The notes: generated from the letters alone by a model not told the origin. A stretch of DNA of 64,000 bases from Hysterangium stoloniferum (GCA_015178975.1 WHVD01000002.1:992001-1056000); one strand, 5' to 3'; shown: positions 8,961 through 22,037, numbered from the stretch's first letter. Numbers and translations: made by a program.

Positions 8961-9647
8961 TGAGTAATTTGACTGTTTATTACATTGCAAATAATCCCGT
9001 TCCTTTGTTCATTTATTGTGAATCAGTAAAGCATATTCACATAAACAAATACTGAGAATATCCTTGCAGAATCCTTAAGACTACATTAAGATCCTGATAA
9101 GTTAATATCACAGTAGACCTTGTAGGTTAGTGTAAATAAAGCATATATTAGCCAAATAGTGTTTTATTCTATATCTAATCTTTTGACCTGTTTATAAATA
9201 TTTTTACTGTTTGATAAATAGTATAAAATATATATAAACTAGCTAGCATTGAAGTTAAATCTAGCTTTGGAATCAGTAAATTGTTATTCTTATTTTAGTA
9301 GTTGTTATCACAGAAAAAGAACAAGCTTGCACAAGCAGCTCTCAAAACCTTCTTTGCGAAGTAGGGTGCATATATTCAAGTAAACTCTTGACTTCAGGGG
9401 TTCTAAGTCTATTTAGGCTGCCACTGATTAATATCAAATACTTAAATTATTTTACCTTGTAGTGAATTGAGTATTTGCACACTTTGATAGAACATTGGAC
9501 TCCTTTTTCCAGAAAATAATATTAAAATAAGGCTGATACATTACAATAACCTCAAACCTTGTCACTTTGATCATATATCATTATGCAGAATTGAACTTAT
9601 AAAATTGCTGAAAATCTCTTGTTATGCCTTGGTTGGCTGTTTGCTTT
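8961..9647. other. CpG-poor debris without recognisable gene
   Basis: AT-rich and CpG-depleted. A TTTAGTAG/CTACTAAA-like texture and several AATAAA runs are present, but no domain or repeat boundary can be supported. Confidence 0.4.
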
Positions 9648-9652
9648 ACTTG

Positions 9653-10475
9653 TGTTAGGTATGTACACGGCGGGTTTCCGGAGAAATCCGTGGGTTATCC
9701 GGTAGGACTTGGCTTCAGCTTATAGGCTGCACCCTTGTGAGATTGTGTTGTCCAATTTCAGACAGGCAGATGGGAATCCCAGGGAGTCTGGGCAGGGTTC
9801 GTGGGTCGAGGGGTCGTGGGTCGGAAGTTGTGGGTCGAGAGGTCATGAGTCGAGATAGGTAAGAGAGATAGATGTGCTGGAGCCCGTGGGCTCCAACTAG
9901 TGTGAGCAGTGTAATTCAAGTAGGAGTTTAGAGCAGAAAATGTATTAGATTACTGGGGGGAATCTAAGCCGATTTTCTGACTGGATTGTATGTGAAACAT
10001 CTGCCAGTTTAAATAGACCAAGGAGTGAATGACATACCAAATCCAGTAATGATGAAATGAAAATAGCCAAACATAAAACAGGAATAGTAAACACCGAATT
10101 TGGTGTTAGGAATGGGATGGAACAGAGCGGAGTCCGAATCATGACAAATAATAAACCATAATGGGAAATGGAGTGGGAGCGGAGTCCGAATCGTGACAGG
10201 TCATTTGACTAAAATGGGAACGGGGCTCTGTTAGAGGGATGACAGGTTTTACGAGTGGGGTCTGGTGACTGACACGCGGGATGAGGATGGACATAGACAG
10301 GCACGGAGTCCAGTGGGTTTTCCGGTGACTGAAACACAACATAACGAAGTTGAACGTAGACAAGTCTGACGTACGGAGTCCGGCGGGAATTCTGGTAAAC
10401 TGATAATGAGTGTGTATAGGGTGTGGGTGTGTATAAGTTAGTGCCTGGAGTCTGGCAGGATTTCCGGTCGTAACA
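9653..10475 (-). mobile_element. Solo LTR of the Ty3/Gypsy family, TSD ACTTG
   Basis: Minus-strand LTR running TGTTACGACCGG..to..CCTAACA, 823 bp, the same family as the LTRs at 38742 and 45921 (820 bp). It is flanked by ACTTG at 9648-9652 and 10476-10480, a perfect 5-bp target-site duplication. It is older than the full-length element: many CpG sites have become TpG or CpA. Confidence 0.9.
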
Positions 10476-10480
10476 ACTTG

Positions 10481-10800
10481 GCCATGTCCATACAAGCTAT
10501 TCTGTTGACTGTAGTAAATTTGACAACATAAAAAATCATATTGAGAACCATTTTCCAAACCAAGAATATCATAAAAAAATGAATAAATACTTGTCAGACA
10601 GAGAAAATACTTTATGTGAAATCATGTTATAAATATTCTGGAAACTGACTGGAAGTGTTGCAGCAATTTGGGAGGATCTACTTGAGGTCTGAAATCCACC
10701 CTGATGAGGATGCTTCCTAGTGTGTAGTGTGAAGGGCTCATTTGAGGTAATCTACAAGCCTGGGGATCACAGTAAGAGTAGACTGGTGTAGGTATTAAAC
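10481..10800 (+). mobile_element. Decayed Ty3/Gypsy pol remnant (RNase H end)
   Basis: Around 10735-10790 the sequence (TTTGAGGTAATCTACAAGCCTG) parallels the stretch of the intact Gypsy pol that encodes I-R-F-R-P-G-R-L-G after RNase H. It is heavily decayed and CpG-free; only an approximate extent can be given. Confidence 0.4.
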
Positions 10801-11648
10801 TGGTGATATTGCTAGGCTACTAGATGAGGATCCTACTCCTCAACTAGACTAATTATTTACTAAGTACATGGTCTGTTCACTGGTCTGTGTGTTGCATGTT
10901 TGTGTGTAGTACAGAACTAGTGAACACTAAACTAAATATACATTATTACATGACATGAACAGGTCAGATCTATACAGTCACCAGATGAGATGTGAGATTA
11001 GACTTAGACACATGTCACATTCTAACAGGTCTAAGGTCTAAAGCTAATGAGTCATGGAACTTTGAGGGTCCATAGCATTAGTCCATACATACCCAGGTGC
11101 TCTGGTTCTACAATGCAAGTGGAGCTTGGTTTCAACTTATGTGTTATGCCCTTACACAAACTGTTAAGTTGCTCCAGTATTTGGAAAAAAGTAAATAGAT
11201 GGAAATAGAACTAAGTTAGCACTTAGCAAAATCAGCCAGTGGGCCAGAATGCTAAGGGTCAAGGAGGTATGAGTCTTAGCTAGCTGAGGACATCTTGTTG
11301 AAGATTAAGTAGAGAGTAGAGGAAGTGAAATTGATATTGGAACTAAAGAACTGTAGGGTACAAGATGAGAGTTTTATACTAAGGTGAGATGGGTGATTGG
11401 GAGGCCAATCAGAGAGGCACATATGAAGACAGATGAGTCAAATTGGCACAAAAATGGACAAATGCCTTAAGTCAGGTCTTGGAGTGGCTGATTGAGTGTT
11501 GGCAGGGGTCAATAGTCATGGAGAGATAACAGAGGAGCCTCTTGCTACAAGTTTGCATCAAGCTCAATAACAAAGTCATGGTCAATGACAAAAAACAAAG
11601 ACATCATGTACCTGAATATGTTCAGGACCCTTTCCTGATACACCTATG
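10780..11648. repeat. Inverted duplicate of 48370-49240
   Basis: Near-identical to the reverse complement of 48370-49240. At 11530-11640 it includes a decayed version of the WDR59-like cassette (AGAGGAGCCTCTTGCTACAAG and CATCATGTACCTGAATATG), showing that an old cassette copy was the LTR target. Confidence 0.7.
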
Positions 11649-12390
11649 TGTTAGGACCGGAAAATCCACTGGGCTCCAGACCCCATTCTATATGCACCCG
11701 ACTCTCTATATCATACCCAAGGTACAGTTACAACCAGAGTACCTGCTGGGACCTGCATGTCACTGGACTCCGACTGGACTCCCAGAACCCCTCTAACAGA
11801 GCATAGAACCCTGCTCCTGCAGTCATTGGACTCTGCTGGACCCACATGTCAACCTGTCTATATCTGACACTGTGTCTCATACACCAGTCTTCAGACTCCA
11901 CCGGACCCACACATCAACCTGTTTATACCCAACTCTCTGTTCCCATCACTGGACTCCAACTGGACTCCCAGAACCCCTCCAACAGAGGATAGAATCCCAC
12001 ACTCAATATGGTCTAATGACCTGTCTAGTTTGTTCTTTGCTTCCATTCCATCCCATCCCAAATTCTCAGTTTAGTATTTACTTGTTTCATTTTATGTTTA
12101 ATTGTTCTACCCTCATCATTACCAGATTTGGTATTATTACATTCCACAGTCTATATATGTAAGTCTCCCATACTCATGTACTTACAATTCAGTTTCAATA
12201 TCAAACTAGTTACACCCAAATATGTCCTGATCCAGTCTCTAGTCCTCTTGTCTGTCTGCATGCTTGATTCCCAGAACTCCCACAGGAACTCTGGAATATA
12301 CATCTTCCTTGTAGGTGTTCTGTCAGCTTGAAACATGGACACCCGAATGAGTGTACAAGGGCAGCACATAAACTGAAGCCAAGTCCATCT
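11649..12390 (+). mobile_element. Decayed Gypsy-family LTR
   Basis: Starts TGTTAGGACCGG and contains blocks like those of the 38742 LTR (CACTGGACTCCGACTGG, GGTATTATTACATTCCACAGTC, CATAAACTGAAGCCAAGTCC). The other inverted copy (48369 leftwards) sits in the identical flank, so this insertion predates the duplication. The 3' end is uncertain. Confidence 0.6.
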
Positions 12391-13009
12391 TAGTACTCTG
12401 GTAATTATTCTGATACACTCCTTGTACTAATCCCCAGAAACTCCCCAGACTATTATGTGGGGACTCCACAGGACATTCCTGGATCTTATTATCTGGTTTC
12501 TGTGTGGAACATCTCAAATAGTGGAAAGCTGCCATCAATTGCAGCCTCACTAAATCTCATTCTGAATGTTGATAGGACTCAAGTATATTTGTCTATGAAC
12601 ATGGACAACATGGATGATAGTGACAATCAGTAAAAATGACAATTAAAAAACTAATACATGCATTTATTCTAATTATCTAAGGAGACAGATGCTAAATATT
12701 AAAGGTCCATTGTAGTAAGCCTCACCTACAGATGGTCACTTTGATGTGATACAGTTGGACTCAAGTTACTCAGTCATCCCAGGACACAACTGCCCACATA
12801 CTACTGGTGTGTAATATACACATGTCAATCCCACTAGCTCACACTGTAAAAGAGTGGTGAACAATGCTGAATTTATTTTCTGTTTGGTTTTGCTGACTTG
12901 GTCCTTTGTAAGATGATGCATACAATGTTATGCCCAGTTTTCCTTCTTCCACCCTGAGTCTTCATTCTCCACACCTGCTCTTCCCATAGGAGTCAGAGCT
13001 TTTATATGT
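12391..13009 (+). mobile_element. Decayed Gypsy internal region, protease part
   Basis: At about 12727-12800 the sequence GGTCACTTTGATGTGATACA then TTGGACTCAAGTTACTCAGT parallels the region of the intact pol (41215-41280) just after the protease motif. The rest is CpG-free debris of the same element type. Broken, with many breaks. Confidence 0.5.
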
Positions 13010-13014
13010 CTTTA

Positions 13015-13268
13015 TAAAGACGTTTAAGTATCTCAGCGGTTAACCGTTCACTATATTATACAATACCTAAAGACATTTAAGTACAAAATACATAGATAAG
13101 TTTTTCTTCGTGATGAGGCAATAGACATATCACTTACTCTCAGCAGTTATATATAATAGTACATTCGAGAGGAGATTGAACAATATGACACATTGCATCT
13201 TTTCGAGACATTCTGTCTCACCTTCTTCATACAAGCGCTTACTTCTTTAATACTCGTTATACCTAACA
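13015..13268 (-). repeat. 3' LTR of the broken Copia element
   Basis: 254 bp, begins TGTTAGGTATAAC when read on the minus strand and is preceded by the purine tract GAGGAGGAG. Its partner at 17590-17878 is 289 bp. Confidence 0.85.
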
Positions 13269-16200
13269 CTCCTCCTCGAGTTTTGAAGAAGTAAGTCCTA
13301 AACATCCTGTGTGATGGTAATGAATTGGTGAAGAAAGAGATTTCATTAAAATATCTGCAATCATTTGTTTGGTTGATCGATATATGATTTGGATAGTGCT
13401 GTTTTCAATCAAATGATGAATAAAGTGATATTTCATGTCAATGTGTTTCAACCTTCATACGGCACATTGATTTTCAGTGAATGTGATTGTACCTTGATTG
13501 TCTTCAAAAATTGCCATCGGTTCTTCATATATTATATTGAGTTCTTTGAGGAAATGACACATCCACATAATTTTGCAAGCCACTTCTGAAAGCACAATAT
13601 ATTCCGCTTCTGTGGATGAAAGGGTGACTGTTGATTGCTTCATCGAAGACCAAGATACCACTCCTGAACCTAAAAAGATCACATATCCTCCTGTTGAACA
13701 TCTATCCTCTTGACCTCCTGCGAAATTGGCATCTGAATATCCATGCAGACAAAGAGCTTGTCCTCCCAATCGAAGCTCAAAATCACAAGTCATGTATAAA
13801 TATTGCAGGATATGTGTAGCTATGTTCCAATGCATTCTTGTGGGATTTGATGAATATTGAGATAATTTGTTAACAGTGATACTGTAGCTGTGAACATCAA
13901 ACTTCCAATGAGTTTGTGATAAGGCAATTCTGCAATTTTGTTTCATTCTTCTGTAGTATCTGGGCAAATAATAGAGGCAAAATCGATTCCAAGTGATATG
14001 GGAGTTCAGATTGGTTTGGAATTTTGTATGTTGAACTTCTTCACTGTATTTTCGATATATTCCTTCTGCAATATGAATGCTGATTTCGATTCAGCATCTC
14101 GACAGATACTTGTTCCCAATATCCAATAGGCCTTGCCTTCACTCAAAATTCCAAATCGTTCACGGAATGCTTTTTTGAGGTCTAGAAGCCGTTTTTCATC
14201 ACCTATGGCAGGTGCGTCATCCACCCAAAATGCAACTACGGCCCAGCTTCCATCATCCCATATTTTGAAAAATGTAGTGCTGTCAAAATTGGAACAGAAC
14301 CAGATGAGTTCTTTAACCATAAAATCATATAGCATTTTTCTCCACTCATTGCCTCCCTGTTTTGTTCCATATAGACCCTTCAATAATGGTAATGCCAGAT
14401 TCTCCTTTCCGGGTTCTTCAAACCCCTCCGGTTGTTGAACCCAAACCTTTTCTTTCATTGTCCCATGTAAGTATGCCAATTTGACATCGAATTGACATAT
14501 AGCTTAATTTGTTATTGCTCCCAGCACCAGTAAAATTCTGAATGTTTCCCACTTCATGACTGGTGCGTATGTTTCATTAAAATGTAATCCAGGAATTTAA
14601 CCAAATCCTTTTACGACGATTTGTACTTTCCTTTTTATTAGTTCGCCATTCTTGTACGATCCATGACACACCGTTCTGGTTTTTAAAACACATGTTCCTG
14701 GCAGTGGTTCTTCAGGTGCGCCAAATATGTTATGTTCTACCATATTCTTCCACTCCGCCTGTCTAGCTTCTTCCCAAGCTAATCCTTCATCTCCCAGCAT
14801 ATTCAATGCCTCCTCTATCATCGGATTGCCCAAAGTCGAGAAAACAACCGATACGTTAGAATCTTCTAATTATTTTTCTTCGACTGACAATGAACTTCGA
14901 ATTCCTTCTCGTACTTTACCAGATCTTGTTATTCCACGAGGATAGTCAGGTACGTTTGACACTAATTGAGACTCTTCCCTCATTTTAGTCTCCTCTTTTT
15001 CTTTGATAGGTCAAGGACAAGGCGGGATATGGATCATGAGTTTAGGTTGAGGCTCACTCCCAGGTTGGATAGGAGGTACACTATTTATATCCCTGAATAT
15101 GACCTTCATCTCCATAAGGCACCGGTGATGGAAAATTCATCACATCTTCATGGAATATCGCATCTCGTACTTTTTTGATCCTTCTCGTTCCAGGGAACCA
15201 CACTAAATATCCAGATGAATACGGTTCATACCCAACCATATAACCCATCTTTGAACGTGAGTCCCACTTCTGACACCTTTGCTTAGGAGTTGCCATGCTA
15301 ACTGGACTTCTGAATATCTGCAAATGTGCTAAACCTGGCTTTTCTCCAGTTATTCATTCAAGAGGTGTATGTCCATTGTTTGCACGTGATGGACTCCGAT
15401 TCCTCAAATATGCCATCGTTTTGACCACAACCAACCACAAGAATTTGGGGAGTTTTGATGCATATAGTAAGTTTCGTGCACCTTCCACTATTTTCGTCAC
15501 ATATAACATTGTTCTTGCCCCTTCAATAATGGTGCATATACCTCTTTCTGCAACCCCATTTTGCTGTGGTGTATATGGCACCGAGGTAAACAAAGCTATA
15601 CCTTTTGATAACAGATAGCGTCTAAATTCCAAATTTATTAGCTTGGTTCCATTATCCATCATAACTCCCTGGACCTTCATATTGAATAACGTCTCCAGTT
15701 GAGTTATATATTCCTTTATTTTGCGCACCGCTTCAAGCTTGCTTGCTAATATTTCAACCCATACAGCATGGGAGAAGTCGTCAACAACAATAATGAAATA
15801 ACACTTTTTGTCAAAACTTATTGTTTCCATAGGTCTGGCAAGATCCATATGGAGTAATTCTCCCAACTTCGTCACTCTAGTACATCCAGTTTTGAATGGG
15901 TTTCTGCACTGTTTACCCTCAATACATGCAATGCAGTCAGCTTCAAAACCTTCAATTTCTTCAATTTCCATTCCAGTCGCAAAATGTCGCACAAGATTCC
16001 TAATAGCATTCATACTCAAATGCCCCAAATGCTGATGCCATTGCATAATATCACATGTCGAACTTGTGGAAAATATCATAGGTACGTCTGTCAACCTATT
16101 TTGTAATTCATCGTCTGATAAATTTGTATATTCACATACTGGTGGTGACACGGGGATTATATCCAGCTGGAACAAGTATACATTACCCCTCTCATTCACC

Positions 16201-17589
16201 TCAATGAGTGTGCGGCCTGACGAACCAACAATTGTAGAACCAGTTTTGCTCAACATAACGCAATATCCATCCTTGAAAAATGGTGCAGGATTAAGGAGTT
16301 GCACCTTAACTTCTGGAGTCCATTCGAGATTGGGAATTTTGCCTATAAACTCCAGTCCATGTTTCCTAACTTTGAAACGCAATGTTCCAATACCTCTGGC
16401 ATGAATATAAGCACCATTCACCATTTGGATTTTCTTCAGATTTTTATATGCCATAAAATCGTGTAAGTCACACATACTCAGTACATAATGTCCTGATGCT
16501 GTGGAATCCAGGAAATATTTATGTGGCACACTCTCCTTGCTCAGGAAGAATGTGGATTTGATGGTGGTAAACATTCCCCTACTTGCAACTGAGGGAGATG
16601 GCATATTTCCAGATGAGTCATTACTTCTATTTTGATTCTTCCAATTTTCAGATCACTGAGCATATCTCTGCTTTCTCTTAGGACAATTGCTTGCCCAATG
16701 TGACAAATCCCCGCATTCGAAACAACCAGATTGCAGATTACTCTTCCTGATCTGTGTTCCTCATGGAATGGTGGCACAACCACAACCCCTATTTCAATAC
16801 ACTCCTCTTTGCATACTGATACCCCTCTGGGGACGAAACACAGAACCTTCAATACCCCTCTGGGCACGAAATGTGGAACCTTCACCATAGCCCGGACATA
16901 TTTCTTTTCAAATCTCAACTTGATGCAGTTTATTGACTACTTCTTTGACAGTATCAATGTCATAATTGATTGTTGTTGACATTATATTGAAATCCTTGGG
17001 CAGCATACTCATGAATAGGCTGAGGTAGTCAGCATTCATAATGGCATGACCAGCCTCCAATAGTTTAAGCCTTATAGAATCCATCTGAGATTTGTATTCG
17101 ATAATTCCTGTCCCATTGTAATGCATACAAACTAGTTTGGAAAGTAGTGTCACATGACAATTGGCCAATTGTGTTCCATAAGTCATCTTCAAAGTTTCCC
17201 ATGCCCTGACTGGATTACTATCCACCATTATAGCCACCCTGGGCTCGTCTTCAATGCACAGCATTATTTTGCTGTAGGCCCTCTTCTTTCAAACCTCCCA
17301 GGCCTCTTCAATCTCTAGCTCCTCCTTCATAGGAACTTTTGAATCTGCATGTACTGGATCCACCAGTTCTCCAGTTACAACCTTCCATTGGTTCAAAGAC
17401 TCCAGCCTGGTTTTCATACTCACGCTCCAAGTAAAATAATTGTCTTTGCGTAACTTCGAAAAAACTTGGTAAGCACTCCCAGTGCTTATTTCATAATTCT
17501 TAATTTTGTCCAGGGTAGTCATTTGAGTGATTAATTAGGATGGCTTGTTTATTGTATGTTATTAATATAAAGAGCTGGGGCCCATAACC

Positions 17590-17878
17590 TAAAGACATTA
17601 AGTATCTCAACAGTTAAACATTTGCTATATTATACAATACCTAAAGACGTTTAAGTACTAAATACATAGATAAGTTTTGCTTTGTGATGAGGCAATAGAC
17701 ATATCACTTACTCTCAGCAGTTAAACATTCGCTGAGAGATTCACTAGCTATACTATGTGTATATAATAGTACATTAGAGAGGAGATTGAACAATATGACA
17801 CATTGCATCTTTTCAAGACATTCTGTCTCACCTTCTTCATACAAGCACTTACTTCTTTAATACTTGTTATACCTAATA
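17590..17878 (-). repeat. 5' LTR of the broken Copia element
   Basis: 289 bp, next to the GGTTATGGGCCCC primer site. Contains the CTCTCAGC..GCTGAGAG hairpin, which is also seen in the LTRs of the young relative. Confidence 0.85.
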
Positions 17879-17883
17879 CTTTA

Positions 17884-18678
17884 TGAGGGGAGGTTTTTGT
17901 GCAAATTATCACTGAAGGAGGAGTCTTCCTTGTTTTATGTATGTATACCATCCACTGTGGTCTTTATTATCTCACAGATGATGTTCACACCCCACAACCC
18001 AGTGCCAGTCACATCACTGTCTTCATGGTCTGTACTTGTCCAATATTTCTCTTAAAATACACTAACATAATTATGTTTGGATTAGATGTGACTGGAGGAT
18101 TGGTGATCAGCCTACTCTAAGTGCTGCCTGTGTACCTCAACTCAACAGTGCAAGATGGCTTGATGTTTAACCTTTTTCTCTAGACCCAAGAAACCTTCAG
18201 ATAATACATAGGAGGATAACCCAAAACTTTAAAAGTTATTTATCAACTAAAGTATATATATTTATATTGTTTGCTGTAGAATTAATATTTCATCAAATTC
18301 AATTGATCAGGTGACATTCTGGAGAATGAGGAAATATTAATATTAATCTGTATCTGACAAAAGTTAGTAACAAACATATGTAGATTATCCTTTTGGGGAT
18401 AAATTCCACAACATGTATTGGTTGGCCAGATATTTCCACTGTGACACCAATATCCATCTATATTATGTAATATTTGGGTATATCAAAGCTAGTATATTAA
18501 GGTATATGTGAGAATATTGTCACTATTTTAAATTTATTTGGTAGGTTATAAAGCATTTATTGAGAATTACCAAAACATTGGGACAAAGTTTTGGAAGCCA
18601 CTGTATATATTCAAGAGAATGCATCTTACCCCAAATAATGTGGTTTAACCATGACATTTATGTGTATTGTTCTGACTG
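17884..18678. other. CpG-free debris; possible Tc1-type terminal repeat at 18575-18605
   Basis: No gene seen. At its right part the sequence ..AAAGTTTTGGAAGCCACTGTA has the look of a Tc1-type end (reverse complement CAGTGGCTTCCAAAAC next to TA), but no partner end was found. Confidence 0.3.
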
Positions 18679-19368
18679 TGTTGCAACCCAAAGGTAACCA
18701 ATTATACTACCAGCTTACAACACCAAGTTATCGTTCACATCCTTATATTGGCAACTGTCAGTATACCCAACACTGATGTATACTTTTGAGGCGATCAACA
18801 CTGCTTACAACCCTGTCAAGTTATACTCATACTATCTGGTTATAATTTGATACATCCTTTTATCCTTTTGATCATCCATTTCACATATGCCAAGGACTGT
18901 TTCCTTTAGTTGATCGCAGCCTCCAACTTTATCGTAACCTTTGCATTCTTAGTCAAGTTTATTTGTCACCATTGGACACTTCCACTTTTCCCTTAATTAG
19001 TATTTCAAGATGCCAATAGCCCATATATAAACCCAGCTGTAATGTAGCTACAAAGCAATCAGAATGTCGACTTAGATACACCTCTAGTCTCTGACTCCAC
19101 TATCTGTTCATGACCTCTGCATTCTGACACCATCCAATTTCACAACCCAACCTACATTTACAACTTCAACCTCAACTTCAATGTTAGTCACTTCAGTTTC
19201 CAACTGTTTGCATATGACTCAGTTTCTGATCACTGAGTATTACCCTATATGTTTTAAATTTAAGGACAATTGACAGTACCTTTGTGAGGGCGCAACACAT
19301 AAGCTGAAGCCAAGTCCTTCCATTCAGTCCCTGTTGGTTTCCCAAATCTCCTGTTCCAGTTCTTAACA
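18679..19368 (+). mobile_element. LTR-like sequence, family B
   Basis: Begins TGTTGCAACCC, holds CATATATAAACCC (TATA-like, about 19022) and AAGCCAAGTCCTTCC, ends CTTAACA. Its 3' half matches 6280-6617. Flanking 5-mers do not match, so boundaries or integrity are doubtful. Confidence 0.4.
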
Positions 19369-20330
19369 TGTATTTTGAAAGAGCATACAAGTCTTAAAGA
19401 TGAAATTTTGGGGTAATGAAATATAAACTCCTAAAACATGTAGGCATAGCCAGAGGAAATAGTCTCACTCAAAAATACGAGGACTTTTCCATAACATTTT
19501 GTATATTCAATAAACTGTAAATATCCTCTATAGATGCTATGGGTCTATTTCACAAACTACATATACTTTTATTCTCCCAAGCAATCCATTTTGCTTATGT
19601 TCATACAATTCTTTCTGATAACATCAGTTTCCTTCTTAACCTCTATACCTGGTATGCCATGCCCCAGTGCATGACCCCAAATATTGCACCAGCCATCAAC
19701 ACTTCCTTGTCCACTCATCCAACACACAGGACCAGCACTATCCCAATCACCTCTGTAATGTAACATGTCACCCTTATTACCTCATTCACCAACATCAGGC
19801 CAATCTGTGCCTGAACCTACAAGCTCAGTGTGTTGTCTCTCCTCCTGCTGAACTCATGGCGTCTTCCACATCTATATTCTCTGAGCAATTCAAATATACC
19901 ACTGAAGCCATGCCTAGCACTCCATGGAGGATACCATGCATGAGGGTTATTCTGAAGACTTGGGGTGATAAATATCCTTATACGTTCATTGGCATATATG
20001 TGGGGAATAGAGCAGTGTGTGTGATGTTTGAATTGTTGAAGATAGGCAGATATTGGGAAGGCTTCCTCCTTGACATTCATTCATCCTCTAAGACACTTTT
20101 ACCTCACCACTGAATCCAAATTCTTCAAAGTATCCATTCAATGAGCTGAAAGGAGATGCAGCTAGCATTCCATATGACAGATACTGTTGATGATTCTGCT
20201 TCACCAGAAACAGCAGGGAGCAGATCCAGTGTCAGCATTAGCTGCATGATGTGGATCTATGATGGCATGGTCATTGATCAGCCCAGCTCAACAGGTTGAT
20301 AGCAAGTATATCAGACTGATGCCCACCTGT
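19369..20330. other. CpG-depleted region without recognisable gene
   Basis: A 148-codon plus-strand frame (19667-20113) and an 87-codon minus-strand frame overlap here, but neither shows a known motif and the base composition is that of decayed repeats. Treated as debris. Confidence 0.4.
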
Positions 20331-21040
20331 AAAGTTATGGAGATGGATCCAAAGACGAGAGTTATAAATATGGGGCTTGGCTTGATATTCCAGAAAGGCT
20401 TGGTGTACCTGGAATTTGTCTAACCTCATCCAAGATCATGTACCATCTGGAATCCTAATTTTCATCCAATGTATATCTCAAATTCAGTTCCATGTTGCAT
20501 TGGGCCATTACCATGTGATTCATAGATTCTTCTGGGGGAAGAGCTGCAAAAGTGAGAGCTGGATGCTGTATCCAAAAACCTTTATCTACTTTCATTGGGA
20601 TCCATTTAATATGATCCCTAGAACCAAAAACCTACACATCTAATTCCATACTGCCTGGGCTGTGTCCCCTGATGCTAGATTTTCCCTCACAGAGAAGCCC
20701 TCCCCTTTAAACAGACTTCTGACTTGGTGTCATGGCAGTCCATATTTGTATGAACATCTACATTCAGTAGTGTTGACAGTTGCCCCCACACTCTGAGCCT
20801 ATGAAAACAGATACATATCTAGCCAAGGAGAATTATAAAGTTTCCCTGATGAAGTATTGTTCACTCATTTCTAACCTTTGATAACCAACAACACAAAAAT
20901 AGCATCAGGCATTATGTATACATAGATGAGTATGGGGGATGATCAAACAAAGCTCAATCCTCAGGCTTGGTGGAAGTACAACAAAATCAAGGTGTAGTAG
21001 GACAAATCAACCTGGAATGGGAGAAAAAATAACTGATTCA
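20331..21040 (-). mobile_element. Decayed Gypsy gag-family debris
   Basis: Shares long blocks with 29850-30450 and 58200-58740 (for example ATCTCAAATTCAGTTCCATG and a following GGGCC..TACCATGTG), which adjoin a recognisable dead Gypsy gag at 29.1-29.8 kb. No domain can be read in this copy. Confidence 0.45.
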
Positions 21041-21071
21041 AATGCAGAACCATGGGAAAAGCCCTTGTTCC

Positions 21072-21394
21072 AAAATTATTTAGGATCCTTAGTAGATGTT
21101 TATGTTATATAAACTCCACCAATCACTCATCAGATCCTTAAGCAAGTTTAACTTGGTTCAGGGTCCAACATGTGATTGGCAGGTTTAGAATCCAACAAGC
21201 TTTTGGATCCTTAAAGATCCATAACTGAGTTAAAATCAGTCATGGATCTAACATGTGATTGCAGGGTTTTGAATTCAACAAACTTTGGGATCCACAAAAG
21301 ATCCCTTATCAATTTTAACTCTTATGACAATTCAATGGATGATTGTTGGAGGTTATTAAAATAAGGCTTTACTAAGGATCCTGAATTTATTTTA
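21072..21394. mobile_element. MITE-like element with imperfect terminal inverted repeats
   Basis: Left end AAAATTATTTAGGATCCTTA and right end (reverse complement) TAAAATAAATTCAGGATCCT are inverted repeats with few mismatches, 323 bp apart. The inside holds a tandem duplication of about 83 bp (ACATGTGATTG motif at about 21168 and 21250). No coding sequence and no clear target duplication. Part of one end is also present at 47478-47500. Confidence 0.35.
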
Positions 21395-21475
21395 GAGAGG
21401 GGGGTAATCCTGATGAACATAACAATGGTGGTGCTGTGGTTCTGCATGTGTTACCATGTGGACCTTATCAACTGT

Positions 21476-21508
21476 GCCTTAGTAGCTCATTTGGTAGAGT
21501 GTAAGACT
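21476..21508 (+). pseudogene. 5' part of a tRNA-Lys-like copy, split by an insertion
   Basis: GCCTTAGTAGCTCATTTGG.. through the first half of the anticodon arm, then an abrupt switch to the 1.9-kb element. The rest resumes at 23402. The uninterrupted counterpart is at 47302-47396. Confidence 0.8.
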
Positions 21509-22037
21509 CATCAGTAACATGGTATTGGCGCCTGGATGGTCTTGGACGCTCCATGAGCGCTGGAGGCGTGGGAGGAGGTCGCCCATTCTGGCAGCGTCGT
21601 GGAGTGTCTGGGATACGTCGGAATGCCTTTGGATGTCCCAGATGACGCTGGATCATACTGCCTCCTGTGTCATCCACATCCTCCCATGTCATCCACAGAC
21701 TTCCAGTGTTGTCCACAGACTTCCAGCATCATCCACATGTCTTGTATATTGTTTATATATTAATAAATTTTTCTTTTAATTACCCCGCTGTCCCAGTCAA
21801 ATGGCTTTGAAAACTAATATTATTTAACTTTTTAAAAAGCTTGATTTTAAGTAATTCTAGATGCTGCCAGCAGTAATGAACTAATCACTAGTACAATTTC
21901 ACCGATTTGAAACCTAGACATACTAAGCATCCAAGTCCTGTCATCGCCCGAGTCCATGTCACTGGTGGATGATTCGCAATGCTCCAAATCGGATTGGTCG
22001 CCATTATCCCATGGCTGCATTCCCGTTGTTATAAACA

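Larger units (their letters stand above)
13010..17883 (-). mobile_element. Ty1/Copia element with both LTRs, broken, TSD CTTTA
   Basis: Minus-strand element bounded by LTRs at 13015-13268 and 17590-17878, with CTTTA at 13010-13014 and 17879-17883. The internal part follows the same order as the young element at 58.99-63.93 kb: gag with zinc knuckle, protease, GAG-pre-integrase, integrase, reverse transcriptase, RNase H. The primer site GGTTATGGGCCCC lies just inside the 5' LTR (about 17577-17589, reverse), the Drosophila copia type that uses half of tRNA-iMet. Many CpG sites have decayed. It is broken, with roughly ten breaks, and clearly older than the 59-kb relative. Confidence 0.9.

Noticed and set aside
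18679-19368. Target-site duplication for the family B LTR.
   Set aside because: Flanking 5-mers differ (GACTG versus TGTAT); ends may be wrong or flanks decayed.
19667-20113. 148-codon frame as a host gene.
   Set aside because: No motif, CpG-free decayed composition, and overlapping frame on the other strand equally open.
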